A program made the position numbers and the translations under genes. A model generated the notes under the pieces. The model saw only the letters and a list, made by a program, of their open reading frames with translations. It did not search any database and was not told the origin of the DNA. From positions 1-32,160 of the forward strand of contig JBHEMK010000167.1 in NCBI GenBank assembly GCA_046262635.1: 32,160 nucleotides of DNA, given 5' to 3'. This document shows, in pieces, positions 23,636 to 31,995 of the stretch. Origin of the DNA: JBHEMK01 sp046262635 (GTDB taxonomy: Bacteria > Actinomycetota > Thermoleophilia > Gaiellales > Gaiellaceae). The stretch's first letter is position 1. The number at the start of each line of letters is the position of its first letter.

Positions 23636-24906
23636 CGCGACTGATCCTGAGCACGGGCGCGCGTGCCTTCTCGAGTCTCCGTCACCACCGCAACTACCGC
23701 TACTTCTTCGCCGGCCAGGTCGTCTCACAGACCGGAACGTGGATGCAGCGAATCGCGCAGGGCTGGTTCGTTCTGGAGATCACCCACTCGCCCGTCGCGG
23801 TCGGGATCCTCGCACTCGCGCAGTTCCTGCCGTTCACGGTGCTCGGCCTCTTCGCCGGCGTGGTGGTCGACCGCTTCGACGCTCGGCGCATGGTGATCTG
23901 GACGCAGGCAGCCCAGATGGTGCTCGCGAGCGCACTCGCCGGACTCGCGCTCGCCGGAACCGCGCGGACCTGGCAGGTCTACGTGATCGCTGCGCTGAAC
24001 GGGATGCTGCTCGTGCTGGACGCGCCCGCGCGGCAGGCGCTCACCTACCGAATGGTCGGCCCCGCCCAGCTCCCCAACGCGGTCGCGCTCAACTCGAGCC
24101 TGTTCAACGCGGCCCGGATCTTCGGCCCGGCGGCGGGCGGCATCGTGATCGCGGCGGTCGGCGTCGGCTGGTGCTTCGCGCTGAATGCGGCGAGCTTCCT
24201 CGCCGTGCTGGCCGGGCTGCTGGCGATGCGCCCGTCGGACTTCCACCCGCTCGAACAGCGCGAGCGGCCCTCGATCCTGCGCGGCACGCGCCAGGGGCTT
24301 GCCTACGTCGCCCGTGACCGACGAGCGCTGATCGTCCTCTTCACCGTCGTCATGCTGAGCACGTTCTGCTTCAACTTCAACGTCCTGCTGCCGGTCCTCG
24401 CGAAACAGACGTTGCATGCGGGACCGCAGTCGCTCGGGCTGCTCTCGGCGATGTTCGGCGGGGGGGCTCTGCTCGGGGCTCTGCTCTCGGCGGCGCAGCG
24501 CAAGGCGAGTCTGAAGGTGATGCTGCTCGGCGGCCTGCTCTTCACAGCATCCGAGCTGCTCCTCGCGCCCGAGCGGTCCACGCCCCTTGTCGCCGCGATC
24601 CTCTTCTTCACCGGCGTCGGATTCACCCTCTGGACGTCGAACTCCAACTCGACGCTCCAGCTCGAGGCGCCCGATCATCTGCGCGGCCGCGTGGTCGGGC
24701 TCTACTACTACGCGTTCAACGGGACCGGACCTCTCGGCGGCATTCTGGCCGGCTGGCTGAGCGCACGCGGCGGCACCGAGCTCGCCTTCGTCGTGGCGGG
24801 AATCGCCGGCGTCGTGGCGACGGCGATCGCAGCTGCGCAGCTGCGCGAGCGGAACCCCCGGCAGAACCGTCTGGAGCCCCTCGCCCGGCCGGCGGGGGGC
24901 GCCTGA
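23632..24906 (+). CDS. MFS exporter (EntS/MFS_3-like)
   Basis: The 424-residue protein is a 12-helix major facilitator. It begins RHHRNYRYFFAGQVVSQTGTW, where the family's FRxxNYRxYFxGQxxSxxG pattern is clear, and has the cytoplasmic motif VVVDRFDARRMV between helices 2 and 3. DAPARQALTYRMV after helix 4 and DHLRGRVVGLYYYAFNG in the second half are typical of the EntS/enterobactin-exporter-like group, many of which export small molecules or drugs. Its GTG start overlaps the MarR stop, so it is almost certainly controlled by that regulator. The cargo is unknown. The open frame extends to 22231, but that part is non-family sequence. Confidence 0.9.
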   Translation: MTRLILSTGARAFSSLRHHRNYRYFFAGQVVSQTGTWMQRIAQGWFVLEITHSPVAVGILALAQFLPFTVLGLFAGVVVDRFDARRMVIWTQAAQMVLASALAGLALAGTARTWQVYVIAALNGMLLVLDAPARQALTYRMVGPAQLPNAVALNSSLFNAARIFGPAAGGIVIAAVGVGWCFALNAASFLAVLAGLLAMRPSDFHPLEQRERPSILRGTRQGLAYVARDRRALIVLFTVVMLSTFCFNFNVLLPVLAKQTLHAGPQSLGLLSAMFGGGALLGALLSAAQRKASLKVMLLGGLLFTASELLLAPERSTPLVAAILFFTGVGFTLWTSNSNSTLQLEAPDHLRGRVVGLYYYAFNGTGPLGGILAGWLSARGGTELAFVVAGIAGVVATAIAAAQLRERNPRQNRLEPLARPAGGA

Positions 24907-24921
24907 GAAGTCGCGATCAAG

Positions 24922-24947
24922 CTTTCGCGGGGGCGCGCCGCCGAAAG
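24922..24947 (+). other. Inverted repeat between the MFS gene and the split gene
   Basis: CTTTCG (24922-24927) and CGAAAG (24942-24947) are reverse complements with a GC-rich 14-base centre that can pair further. The hairpin would cover the AAAGAGG ribosome binding sequence of the next gene. It could be a weak terminator for the exporter gene or a translation control element. Confidence 0.3.
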
Positions 24948-24951
24948 AGGT

Positions 24952-25467
24952 ATGAGCCCCAGCGCGCCCCGTCTCTCCCCGCTCGAGCCCCCGGTCAGTC
25001 CCACCCCGGCCCGCGCGGTGCGGCCCGCACCGCTCCTCCGCGCCGCCGAGCCGATGCTTGCAGCCACATCAGCGCCCCGGGTTTCGCTGGAGGCGCAACA
25101 CCTCCGCTTCCGCCTCGTCACGACCGACCAGATGTCCGAGGCGATGCGGATCGAAGCCGAATCCGGCACGCTCGTCTCACAGACGGTGGTTGAACGCAGC
25201 TGGGTCTCGGCGGGCGATCTCCAGAAGGTCATCGAGTCCCTCGGGCCCGCAGGGGCGGCAGCTCCGGAGGCTGCGGCCGCTTCTGCGCCCGCTCTGGTCG
25301 CGCCCCTCCACGAGCCCGTCGCCGAGCCGGCGCGGGAGCTCCGGCCAGCCGTCGCCGAGCCCGGGCCCGCTTCGGTCGCCAGCCGTCGGTTCCGGAGGAG
25401 GCCGCTCCACCCCCGCCGGCTCCCGCCGCACCGCCTCGAGCAGTCCCGGCCGGTGTGGTGCGCGTGA
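24952..25467 (+). CDS. MshEN/GspE-N-like protein, 5' part of a frameshifted gene
   Basis: The frame gives 171 residues. Residues about 45-100 (RFRLVTTDQMSEAMRIEAES, then GTLVSQTVVERSWVSAGDLQ) resemble the N-terminal MshEN/GspE-type domain, where helices with a xxTxxQxxxAxxxxxxxG pattern recur. This likeness is by eye only. A long Pro/Ala linker follows. After about base 25365 the translation becomes Arg-rich (VASRRFRRRPLHPRR), which looks out of frame. In the next frame the linker continues (PSVPEEAAPPPPAPAAPP) into the open frame at 25455. One missing base near 25360-25390 therefore probably splits a single gene of about 230 residues (24952-25646). The ATG is only one base after AAAGAGG, unusually close. 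Confidence 0.5.
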   Translation: MSPSAPRLSPLEPPVSPTPARAVRPAPLLRAAEPMLAATSAPRVSLEAQHLRFRLVTTDQMSEAMRIEAESGTLVSQTVVERSWVSAGDLQKVIESLGPAGAAAPEAAAASAPALVAPLHEPVAEPARELRPAVAEPGPASVASRRFRRRPLHPRRLPPHRLEQSRPVWCA

Positions 25468-25646
25468 TCGTCCGCCTGCGCAGCGGCGAGCTGCTCGAGG
25501 CCGCGGTATTCGAGGACGCCGTCGAGGCGCGCCGACGCGCAAAGGAGGTGGTCGACGAGGTTCAGGCGGAGGACACGTGGCCCTTCATCGCAGGCCGCTT
25601 GGTCAGCGTCGAGAAGATCGACACGATCTACCTCGAGAAGCACTAG
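25455..25646 (+). CDS. Small conserved-looking domain, 3' part of the frameshifted gene
   Basis: This 63-residue frame (RVIVRLRSGELLEAAVFEDA to the end DTIYLEKH) has a compact alpha/beta pattern: two strands, a charged helix (EARRRAKEVVDEVQ) and a last strand with VEKIDTIYLEK. I do not recognise the family. GTG codons at 25455, 25458 and 25464 could start it, but none has a ribosome binding site. The frame is open upstream into Pro-rich linker sequence that continues the preceding gene's linker. I think it is the C-terminal domain of that gene, separated by a frameshift or assembly error. If the two are separate genes they overlap by 13 bases. Confidence 0.5.
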   Translation: MVRVIVRLRSGELLEAAVFEDAVEARRRAKEVVDEVQAEDTWPFIAGRLVSVEKIDTIYLEKH

Positions 25647-25752
25647 CTCTTTGAGCCGAGCTCACGGCGTCGCCCGGCCGGTCGCACCCCGCGCCCCGAG
25701 GCATTCCCGGATCACGGGACCCTCGTCAAGCGCTCCGGCGGCCGAGTTTTCG

Positions 25753-25988
25753 TCAAGGACTTTCCGGGTCGACTCGCCACTCGAGCACCGTGCGGGGAAT
25801 GTGCAACGAGCCCGGGACGATCCCGAGCTCGCGATCAAGCTCGGAGCGGGTGTCGACGATCAGTGCACCCGCCTGGGCCGCCGCGTAGGCGCGGCCGGTT
25901 CCAGGCGCTGGATCCTGCTTCGCACGTCCTCGAGAACCTCGGCCAGTGGCCGCCGCACGTCTGCCGGCACCGCCTGGTGTTGTGCCAT
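25753..25988 (-). pseudogene. Rhodanese-domain remnant, frameshifted and truncated
   Basis: On the minus strand an ATG at 25988 starts MAQHQAVPADVRRPLAEVLE and runs to RIQRLEPA. A shift of frame then gives AYAAAQAGALIVDTRSELDR, followed by GSLHIPRTVLEWRVDP and a stop. The DTR and PGSLHIPRTVLEWR motifs are the N-terminal half of a single-domain rhodanese. The second half with the catalytic Cys loop is absent; sequence beyond the stop shows no rhodanese likeness. It therefore has one frameshift near 25895-25905 and a lost 3' half. It cannot be an active sulfurtransferase. Confidence 0.65.
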
Positions 25989-26047
25989 GCAGGCCGGTTC
26001 TATCAGCTGGCGTGACGAAGAGTCTGTTTGCTGGCCTTGCCACGGTC

Positions 26048-26102
26048 CCGGCCAGTGGGGCGTCTGAACTTCCGGCCGGTGGGGTGCCTGAACTTCCGGC
26101 CG
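26048..26102. repeat. Two-copy 24-bp tandem repeat
   Basis: The units 26048-26071 and 26072-26095 both begin CCGGCC and end CTGAACTT. They differ at four positions. A third partial copy (26096-26102) runs up to the end of the PASTA gene. Two copies are too few for a functional array. It looks like local duplication in a decaying stretch. Confidence 0.6.
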
Positions 26103-26103
26103 C

Positions 26104-26976
26104 TCAGCGGCCGACGTAGAGCGTGATCTGCGTGTACGCCGCCGCCTGACCGCCGCTGCCCGGCTGTTCCTGGAGGACGACCCCCTTCTGCGGCGAGGCC
26201 TGGTACAGCGTTCGCGCCGTCAGCTTCGCGGTCCAGATCTTCGCAAGCGCCTCAGCCGTCTTCTCCCCCTTCACGTCGGGAACGCCGACGGGAGGCTGAT
26301 TTCCCTTACCCGTCGAGACGTTCAGGCGGACGTTCCTGCCCTGCTCGACCGCTGTCCCCGCGACCGGATCCTGCGCGATGACCGTGCCTGACGGCTCGGA
26401 AGACGCGACGGGGTAGGTGTCCGGGATCAGCCCGACGCCCTCGACCGCTGCGCCGGCGACCGAGAGCGCCTTGGCAGTGGCGTCCGGCATCGGCGCGGGC
26501 TTGGGCTGCGGCGAGGTCGTAGTGGCCCCGGTCGTGGTCGTCGTCGTCACCGGAGGCGGACCGCTCGAGACGGCAATGATCACCTTCTGGCCCTTCTTCA
26601 GCTGCGAGCCCGCCCCGGGATTCTGCGAGACCACCTGGTTCGCAGCCCCGCGCGCGGGGCGTCGCACGGCGGTGACGTTGAAGCCCTTGTCGTTCAGCCG
26701 CGTGATCGCCGCCTGTTGGCTCAGTCCGAGTACGCGCGGGACCGTCGCCCGGTTGCTGTGGGCGCGGAAGAGGAAGAGCCAGATCAGTAGCGCTGCCACC
26801 GCGACCAGGATCAGCAGCAGCCACGGCCACGGGTTCTCGGCTCGCAGCCAGCCGCGTGGCGGTCCCGGCGGCGGGCCGGGCGCCGCGCCGGACGGCGGCA
26901 CGGTCGGGCGAAGCTCGGTTCTGTCCTGCCTGATGACCGCGGTCTCCGCTGCAGCCGGGGAGCGTCGCCTGCGCAC
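26104..26976 (-). CDS. PASTA-domain membrane protein without kinase domain
   Basis: The 290-residue protein has a cytoplasmic N-terminus of about 50 residues rich in Pro and Arg. One transmembrane helix follows (PWLLLILVAVAALLIWLFLF), then three extracellular PASTA domains at about residues 76-139, 162-225 and 228-290. Each ends in the expected pattern such as GSQLKKGQKVIIAVSSG. A Thr-rich linker lies between the first and second. PASTA domains bind peptidoglycan fragments or beta-lactams and usually sit on PknB-type kinases, but no kinase domain is encoded here. A cell-wall sensing or anchoring role is likely. GTG at 26976 is the most upstream start and has no clear ribosome binding site. 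The gene stands between broken genes but is itself intact. Confidence 0.85.
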   Translation of the reverse strand: MRRRRSPAAAETAVIRQDRTELRPTVPPSGAAPGPPPGPPRGWLRAENPWPWLLLILVAVAALLIWLFLFRAHSNRATVPRVLGLSQQAAITRLNDKGFNVTAVRRPARGAANQVVSQNPGAGSQLKKGQKVIIAVSSGPPPVTTTTTTGATTTSPQPKPAPMPDATAKALSVAGAAVEGVGLIPDTYPVASSEPSGTVIAQDPVAGTAVEQGRNVRLNVSTGKGNQPPVGVPDVKGEKTAEALAKIWTAKLTARTLYQASPQKGVVLQEQPGSGGQAAAYTQITLYVGR

Positions 26977-27040
26977 GGCGAGAGTCGTGCCCTTTCCAGG
27001 CGATCGTCGAACGTGCTTCGATAGGACTTCGACGCGGCCG

Positions 27041-27763
27041 ATGCGATCCGTTGGGGCCGGGACGAGCGGGTGGACGGGCAGCTACCTCACCGCCTACGAC
27101 ACCCGGCTCGGAGGCCTGCGCGGCATCAGCGCAGCCGCCGGGACGGTGGGACGCTCGACCACGTCATCGCGGCCGACTTCGCGGAGGCCGGCGTCTCGCT
27201 TCGGTCTGCCGGACGACGCTCTCGCACGTGCTCACCGAGCGGCACGGCGTCGGAAACTCGCTCCTCGACACGAGCGGGCACCTCGCCGTGCAGAACTCCG
27301 CCAGCCGTTGGAACGTGACCGGGATTCTGCTCACTCGACCCGGCCGATGTCGAGCAGTTCGGCGGGTGCAATCTGGCAGTCGTCATCCCCGCTCACGCAC
27401 ATCCGGCGCTGCACCGTCCTTCGTCGCAACCGCGTCGAGCAGAACACGGCGATCGGGATCGAGCGGGCTGGTGCGAACGCGAACAGCGTCGAACAACATC
27501 GTCACGGGCAACCGCATCCTCGGAGTTTGTCGGCCACGAGCTGGTCGACCCCGCGCACGGCGTCTCCTTTCTCACCGGCAACCGGGTCGAGGCAAATCTC
27601 GTGCGCGACTCGCGCTACGACGTCGTTCTCCGGGCGGCTCCGGCTCCGTCAACAACTGGCTCGCCCGAACCGCGTACGGACGCCGCTGCCGACCGACCCG
27701 CTCCCCTGGAGCTGCGAGCTGCCGACGACGCCCGCCCGGATCCGAGCGCGACACGAGCCGTAG
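27041..27763 (+). pseudogene. Right-handed beta-helix (NosD-like) pseudogene
   Basis: Family-like sequence is spread over all three plus-strand frames. The pieces in order include DGGTLDHVIAADFAEAGVSL, LTERHGVGNSLLDTSGHLAV with WNVTGILLT, HIRRCTVLRRNRVEQNTAIG, NNIVTGNRILG, FVGHELVDPAHGVSFLTGNR with VEANLVRDSRYDVVLR, GSGSVNNWLA and TDPLPWSCELP. Read in order they make one beta-helix protein with repeated (R)NRVExN or TGNRI turns. At least five frame changes are needed. The first recognisable start is ATG 27041. This cannot be translated as one product and is a decayed gene. It is related in fold to the intact beta-helix gene at 21569, but I see no close sequence match to it. Confidence 0.65.
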
Positions 27764-28324
27764 CTCGCGCCGCTCGCGAAGATCCGGGCGGTGAACCGGA
27801 CACGGAATCCACTTCGGACACCGCCGGCCGAGCCGACGATGCCGAGTCCATGTCGAGGCGTGCCAGCTCTGCTTCGAAGACGGCCGGCTGAGACGTGCGC
27901 CCACCTCGAGCCTGAGGCCGGCGACCCGGCGGCCGCCAGGCCGGCCGTTCGCGCGCGAAGCGGTGACAGTCGCCCGAAGCGCACCGCAACCCCGGTGCTG
28001 CGCCGGTATGAGGCGCTTCCTGGCGCCCGGGTCGAAGCTGGGCGCGCCTGACGTTCCGAGCACGTTCGCGGCCGAGCATTCCACCACCGCGCCGCTGCCC
28101 TCCGTCCAAGGCGGGGTCACGATCGAGGAAGCCGGCACTCGGCGGCTTACGGCGACTCGGACTCGATCTTCCCGGCGCGTATCGCGGAGTCGGTCGCCGA
28201 GCGGATGCCCTAGGCGGGGCAGCAGCTTGTCGGCGTCGCATCGCCCTTCCCGCAGGATGACCCGGGCGAGCGAGCCGGCTCCCGCGTAGCCGCCCGCTCG
28301 GAAGAGCACGAGCCCGGCAGTCGT
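27764..28324. other. Region without a recognisable gene
   Basis: These 561 bases contain open frames on both strands, but all translate to Arg/Ser/Pro-rich sequence. On the minus strand a stretch at about 28200-28330 reads LFRAGGYAGAGSLARVILRE, which looks protein-like but belongs to no family I can name. It may be further gene debris. Confidence 0.4.
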
Positions 28325-28960
28325 TTGCACTCCGTGATGCGCTCGGTTGAACACGCCGTTGGACGCGTCCGCGCATGGGATCTCGCAACGGACCTCCTCG
28401 CCGCCTACATCGGCGCTGTGACCGTCGTAGTCGTGCTCCAGCACGTTGCCGGCCTGCCCGACGCGGCCCCGCTCGCCGCGAGTCCGGCGAAGCTCGCGGC
28501 CGGGCGAGTCTGGACGCTGCTCACGAGTGGCCTCGTCGTCGACGGCAACCCCGCACCCCAGCTCGGCGCCACCGCCGCCCTCGCCGCCGCGGCCGTGCAC
28601 TTCCGAGGCGCGAAGACCTTCTGGGCCGCGGCGCTCGCCGGCCACGTCGGCTCGACCCTGATCGCCTATGCGGGTGTCGGGGCCGCCTGGCTCGTCGACC
28701 CGGGCAGCGTCGCTCATGTGGTGCACGAACCCGACTACGGCATCTCGTGCGTCTGGGCAGCCGCACTCGGCGCGTCCGCCTCGGGCGCCTTCCTCGCCCG
28801 CCGACGCTGCTGGCCGTTGATCGTCGCCGCGAGCGTCTCAGTCCTCGCCGCGGTGACCGCCTTCTCGAACGGGATCGCGGAGGTGGAGCACGTGCTCGCC
28901 TGGCTGATCGGGGCTGCCGTCGTCGCCGTGGCGACGCCTCGCTACGCTGCCGGTTCGTGA
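28325..28960 (+). CDS. Rhomboid-like membrane protein
   Basis: The 211-residue protein has about six membrane helices in a rhomboid-like order. A first helix is followed by GRVWTLLTSGLVVDGN, which resembles the rhomboid L1 loop. The AALAGHVGSTLIAYAG helix comes next, then DYGISCVWAAALGASASG where active rhomboids have GxSG, and VEHVLAWLIGAAVV where they have the catalytic His. The Ser is in G-I-S-C and not the usual G-x-S-G, so protease activity is uncertain. Similar proteins with a variant motif are common in actinobacteria, as I recall. TTG 28325 gives the longest frame; GTG 28334 and ATG 28337 are alternatives. The stop overlaps the GTG of the MFS gene. Confidence 0.6.
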   Translation: MHSVMRSVEHAVGRVRAWDLATDLLAAYIGAVTVVVVLQHVAGLPDAAPLAASPAKLAAGRVWTLLTSGLVVDGNPAPQLGATAALAAAAVHFRGAKTFWAAALAGHVGSTLIAYAGVGAAWLVDPGSVAHVVHEPDYGISCVWAAALGASASGAFLARRRCWPLIVAASVSVLAAVTAFSNGIAEVEHVLAWLIGAAVVAVATPRYAAGS

Positions 28961-30402
28961 CGGAGACCCGCCGGCACTACAACTTCACGCTCGGAATCCT
29001 GACGCTGGCGGGAACGGCATTCGCGCTCCAGCAGACGATGGTCGTGCCGGCGCTGCCAACTCTGCAGCGCGATCTGCACACGACGACGACATGGGCGACG
29101 TGGGTTCTGACCGTCTTCCTCCTCGTAGCCGCCGTGGCAACGCCGATTCTCGGCAAGCTCGGCGATCAGTACGGAAAGGAGCGGCTGCTTGCGATCTCGC
29201 TGACGATCTTCCTCGCGGGCTGCGTCGGCTGCGCGGCGGCGTGGGACATCTGGTCGCTGATCGCCTTTCGCGCGCTGGCGGGCGCGGGCGGCGCCGTGTT
29301 CCCGCTCAGCTTCGCGATCATCCGGGACGAGTTCCCGCCCGAAAAGGTCGGCGTCGGCATTGGTCTTGTCAGCGCCGTCTACGGTGTCGGCGGCGGCTTC
29401 GGCATCGTCCTCGCCGGGCTGATCATCGACAACCTGAGCTGGCGCTGGCTCTTCATCGTCGGTTCGATCGGCATCGCAGTCGCGCTCGTCCTCGTCCTGC
29501 GCTTCGTCCCCGAATCGCCGATCAAGACGCCCTCCCGGGTCGACGCGCCGGGCGCTTTGCTGCTCTCGGCCGGGCTGGTCGCGCTGCTCCTCGCGCTCAG
29601 CGAGGGCGAGTCCTGGGGCTGGAGCTCAGTCCGCATCGTCGGGCTCTTCGTCGTCTCGGCCGTTGTCTTTTGCATCTGGGTGCTCGTCGAGCTGCGGGTG
29701 CCTGAGCCCCTCGTCGACATGAAGGTGTTCGCGGATCGCCCGGTGCTCCTCACGAACCTGACCGCGCTGATCGCAGGCTTCGCGATGTTCGGGACCTTCG
29801 TGCTCGTACCCAATTTCGTCGAGACGCCGCACGGCCTCAAGCCCGGGGCCGCGCGGCTCGTGCACTACGGCTTCGACGCGAGCGCGACGAAGGCCGGCCT
29901 CTACCTCCTGCCAAGCACGATCACGCTGCTGTTCGCCGGCCCGCTCGCCGGGATGATCGGCCGGCGCATCGGGATGAAATGGCCGCTCTCAGTCGGGATG
30001 CTGCTCGTCGGGTGCGCGAGCGGCTCGCTGGCCCTCTGGCACGACCACGGCTGGCAGATCCTAGCGGCGATGCCGGCGCTCGGGGTCGGCGTCGGCTTCG
30101 CCTTCGCCTCGATGGCGACGCTGATCACGGAGGCGGTGCGTCCGACCGAGACGGGGATCGCAACCGGCATGAACACGGTCATGCGCACGGTCGGAGGGGT
30201 GATCGGCGGGCAGATCGGCGCGGCACTGCTCTCGGCCTACCTGATCTCGGGCACGGGGCTGCCGTCGGTGACCGGCTTCGAGATCGCGTTCGGGATCGGG
30301 GCCGGTGCCTCGTTCGCAGGCGCCGTCGTCGCTGTCTTCGTCACGCCTCGCCGCGGCATTCGCCGCCGGGAGCTCGCGTTCGCCACGGCGGGGCGCGACT
30401 AG
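28957..30402 (+). CDS. MFS exporter, DHA2 type (EmrB/QacA family)
   Basis: The 481-residue protein is a major facilitator of the drug:H+ antiporter-2 type, with about 14 helices. Motif A is GKLGDQYGKERLL between helices 2 and 3. LQQTMVVPALPTLQRDL follows helix 1, where this family has its D1-like motif (here MVVPALP). Motif C in helix 5 is AVYGVGGGFGIVLAG. A long loop near PESPIKTPSRVDAPGALLL separates the halves. Its likely job is proton-driven export of toxic or lipophilic compounds. GTG 28957 overlaps the stop of the rhomboid-like gene, so the two are coupled. A longer frame upstream is only the shadow of that gene. The last residues are Arg-rich. Confidence 0.92.
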   Translation: MTETRRHYNFTLGILTLAGTAFALQQTMVVPALPTLQRDLHTTTTWATWVLTVFLLVAAVATPILGKLGDQYGKERLLAISLTIFLAGCVGCAAAWDIWSLIAFRALAGAGGAVFPLSFAIIRDEFPPEKVGVGIGLVSAVYGVGGGFGIVLAGLIIDNLSWRWLFIVGSIGIAVALVLVLRFVPESPIKTPSRVDAPGALLLSAGLVALLLALSEGESWGWSSVRIVGLFVVSAVVFCIWVLVELRVPEPLVDMKVFADRPVLLTNLTALIAGFAMFGTFVLVPNFVETPHGLKPGAARLVHYGFDASATKAGLYLLPSTITLLFAGPLAGMIGRRIGMKWPLSVGMLLVGCASGSLALWHDHGWQILAAMPALGVGVGFAFASMATLITEAVRPTETGIATGMNTVMRTVGGVIGGQIGAALLSAYLISGTGLPSVTGFEIAFGIGAGASFAGAVVAVFVTPRRGIRRRELAFATAGRD

Positions 30403-30479
30403 CGACCCGTTGGCCCGCGTGGCGCCGAGGCGAGACGTGGCATTCTTCGGGTTGAGCGCTGATCCTGGGCGGACGCGCC

Positions 30480-31995
30480 GTGCGCGGCCCGGTAGGCGCG
30501 GCGGCCTTCCCCACGCCGCCGCCCTTCCGTATCGCTTGGTGGGTCGCGGCCTTGTTCCTCGCGCTGCTCGTCGTCAACTACCGGGCAGCTTCCGTCGCCA
30601 CGAAGGCACAGTCGCGGCTGCGGGTTCCGTACAGCCCCGTCTTCCTGCAGCAGCTGCAGGCCGGCAACGTGACGGAGATTCGCTCGAAAGGGACGGCGAT
30701 CCAGGGGACGTTCAAACGGCCGGAGCGTTACGGCGGGTCGCAGCCGACCAAGCGTTCTGCGACGGAGATCCCGGCGTTCGCCGACACCAACGCCCACTCA
30801 CACCTCTTGCAGCGCTCGAGCGCGGGTCGCTACGAGCCGGCGGCATGCGGGTGACCTTGCCGATTTGGCCGGGATCGACGAGGCGATGGCGGAGTTGACG
30901 GAGATCGTCGACTTCCTCCGCAACCCGACAAGTACCGCGGACTCGGGGGCCGCATCCCGCACGGCGTCCTGCTCAGCCGCCCGCCCTGGACCGGCAAGAC
31001 GCTTCTTGCGCGGGCGGTTGCCGGCGAGGCCGACGTCCCGTTTTTCTCGATGTCGGCATCAGAATTCGTCGAGGCGATCGTCGGATCGGCGCCTCCCTGG
31101 TCCGCGACCTCTTCGCCCAGGCGAAGCAGGCCGCCCCGCGATCGTCTTCATCGACGAGCTCGATGCGATCGGCCGCTCATGCACCTCGGGCGTTGCCGGC
31201 TTCAGCGGCGGAACCACCCGACGTCCCACAGCGTGCCGCTCGGAGCGGACGTGGATCTGGATGCACTCGCCGCCAGCACGCCCGGGATGGTCGGCGCCGA
31301 CCTGGCGAACCTCGTCAACGAGGCTGCGCTGCTCGCCGCACGCCGGGGACATGAGACCGTCGAGGAGGCCGATTTCACCGACGCCCTCGGGAAGATCGTG
31401 CTCGGCGCGGAAGGCAAGGCGATGATGACCCCCGCGGACCGGCGCCGCACCGCCGCCTATCACGAAGGCGGCCATGCGATCCTTTGGGAGGCTCACCGAA
31501 GGCGCAGACCCCGTCCGCAAGATTTCGATCATCCCGCGCGGGCTGTCCTGGGCGTCACTTCTCCGCCCCGGACGCCGACCGCTTCAACTACACCGAACGC
31601 AAGCTGCGCGCGAAGATCAAGGTCGCCCTCGGGGGGAGGGCGGCCGAGGAGATCGTCTTCGGCGACCTGACCACTGGGGCAGAATCCGACATCCAAAAGC
31701 TCACGCACGTCGCCCGCCAGATGGTCGGGCGCTGGGGAATGAGCCGTGTGATCGGGACGATCGCCGTGCTCCCGATGGAGAGGCAGGGGCCCCTTCTTCC
31801 CCGCGGGTAAGGTGTCGGACGAAACCCAGAGGCTCATCGACGGCCCAGCGCGGGAGCTCGTTGCCGCCGCCCACGAGGAGGTCGCCGTTGCTCGAGAAAA
31901 ACCGCTTCGACTTGACTCGCTCGCCCAGGCGCTGCTTGAGCATGAGACCCTCGACCAGCACGACGCCTACGGTGCAGCTGGAATCGACCCCCGGC
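30480..31995 (+). pseudogene. ftsH: ftsH pseudogene (ATP-dependent zinc metalloprotease), multiply broken
   Basis: Pieces of an FtsH protein follow in the right order in different frames. The N-terminal TM and external domain (AWWVAALFLALLVVNY, STEIPAFAD-like) lie at 30480-30815. DLAGIDEAMAELTEIVDFLR is at about 30858. The ATPase core contains VLLSRPPWTGKTLLARAVAG, in which the Walker A GPPGTGKT has become RPPWTGKT. Walker B VFIDELDAIGRS is intact. TPGMVGADLANLVNEAALL and YHEGGHAI (HExxH zinc motif) follow, then VALGGRAAEEIVFGDLTTGA, and a C-terminal LDSLAQALLEHETLDQHDAY. The second TM and the second region of homology with the arginine finger (about 70-80 residues) are missing. I count at least six frame changes. 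It cannot make an active protease; a functional ftsH must be elsewhere. Confidence 0.88.

Noticed and set aside
26417..27763. Plus-strand open frame of 448 codons across the PASTA gene and beta-helix relic
   Set aside because: Its first part is antisense to the PASTA gene; only pieces of its last part belong to the beta-helix pseudogene.
30480..31995. A functional FtsH made by programmed frameshifting
   Set aside because: Too many frame changes, a destroyed Walker A and a missing second region of homology; programmed events do not explain the loss of domains.
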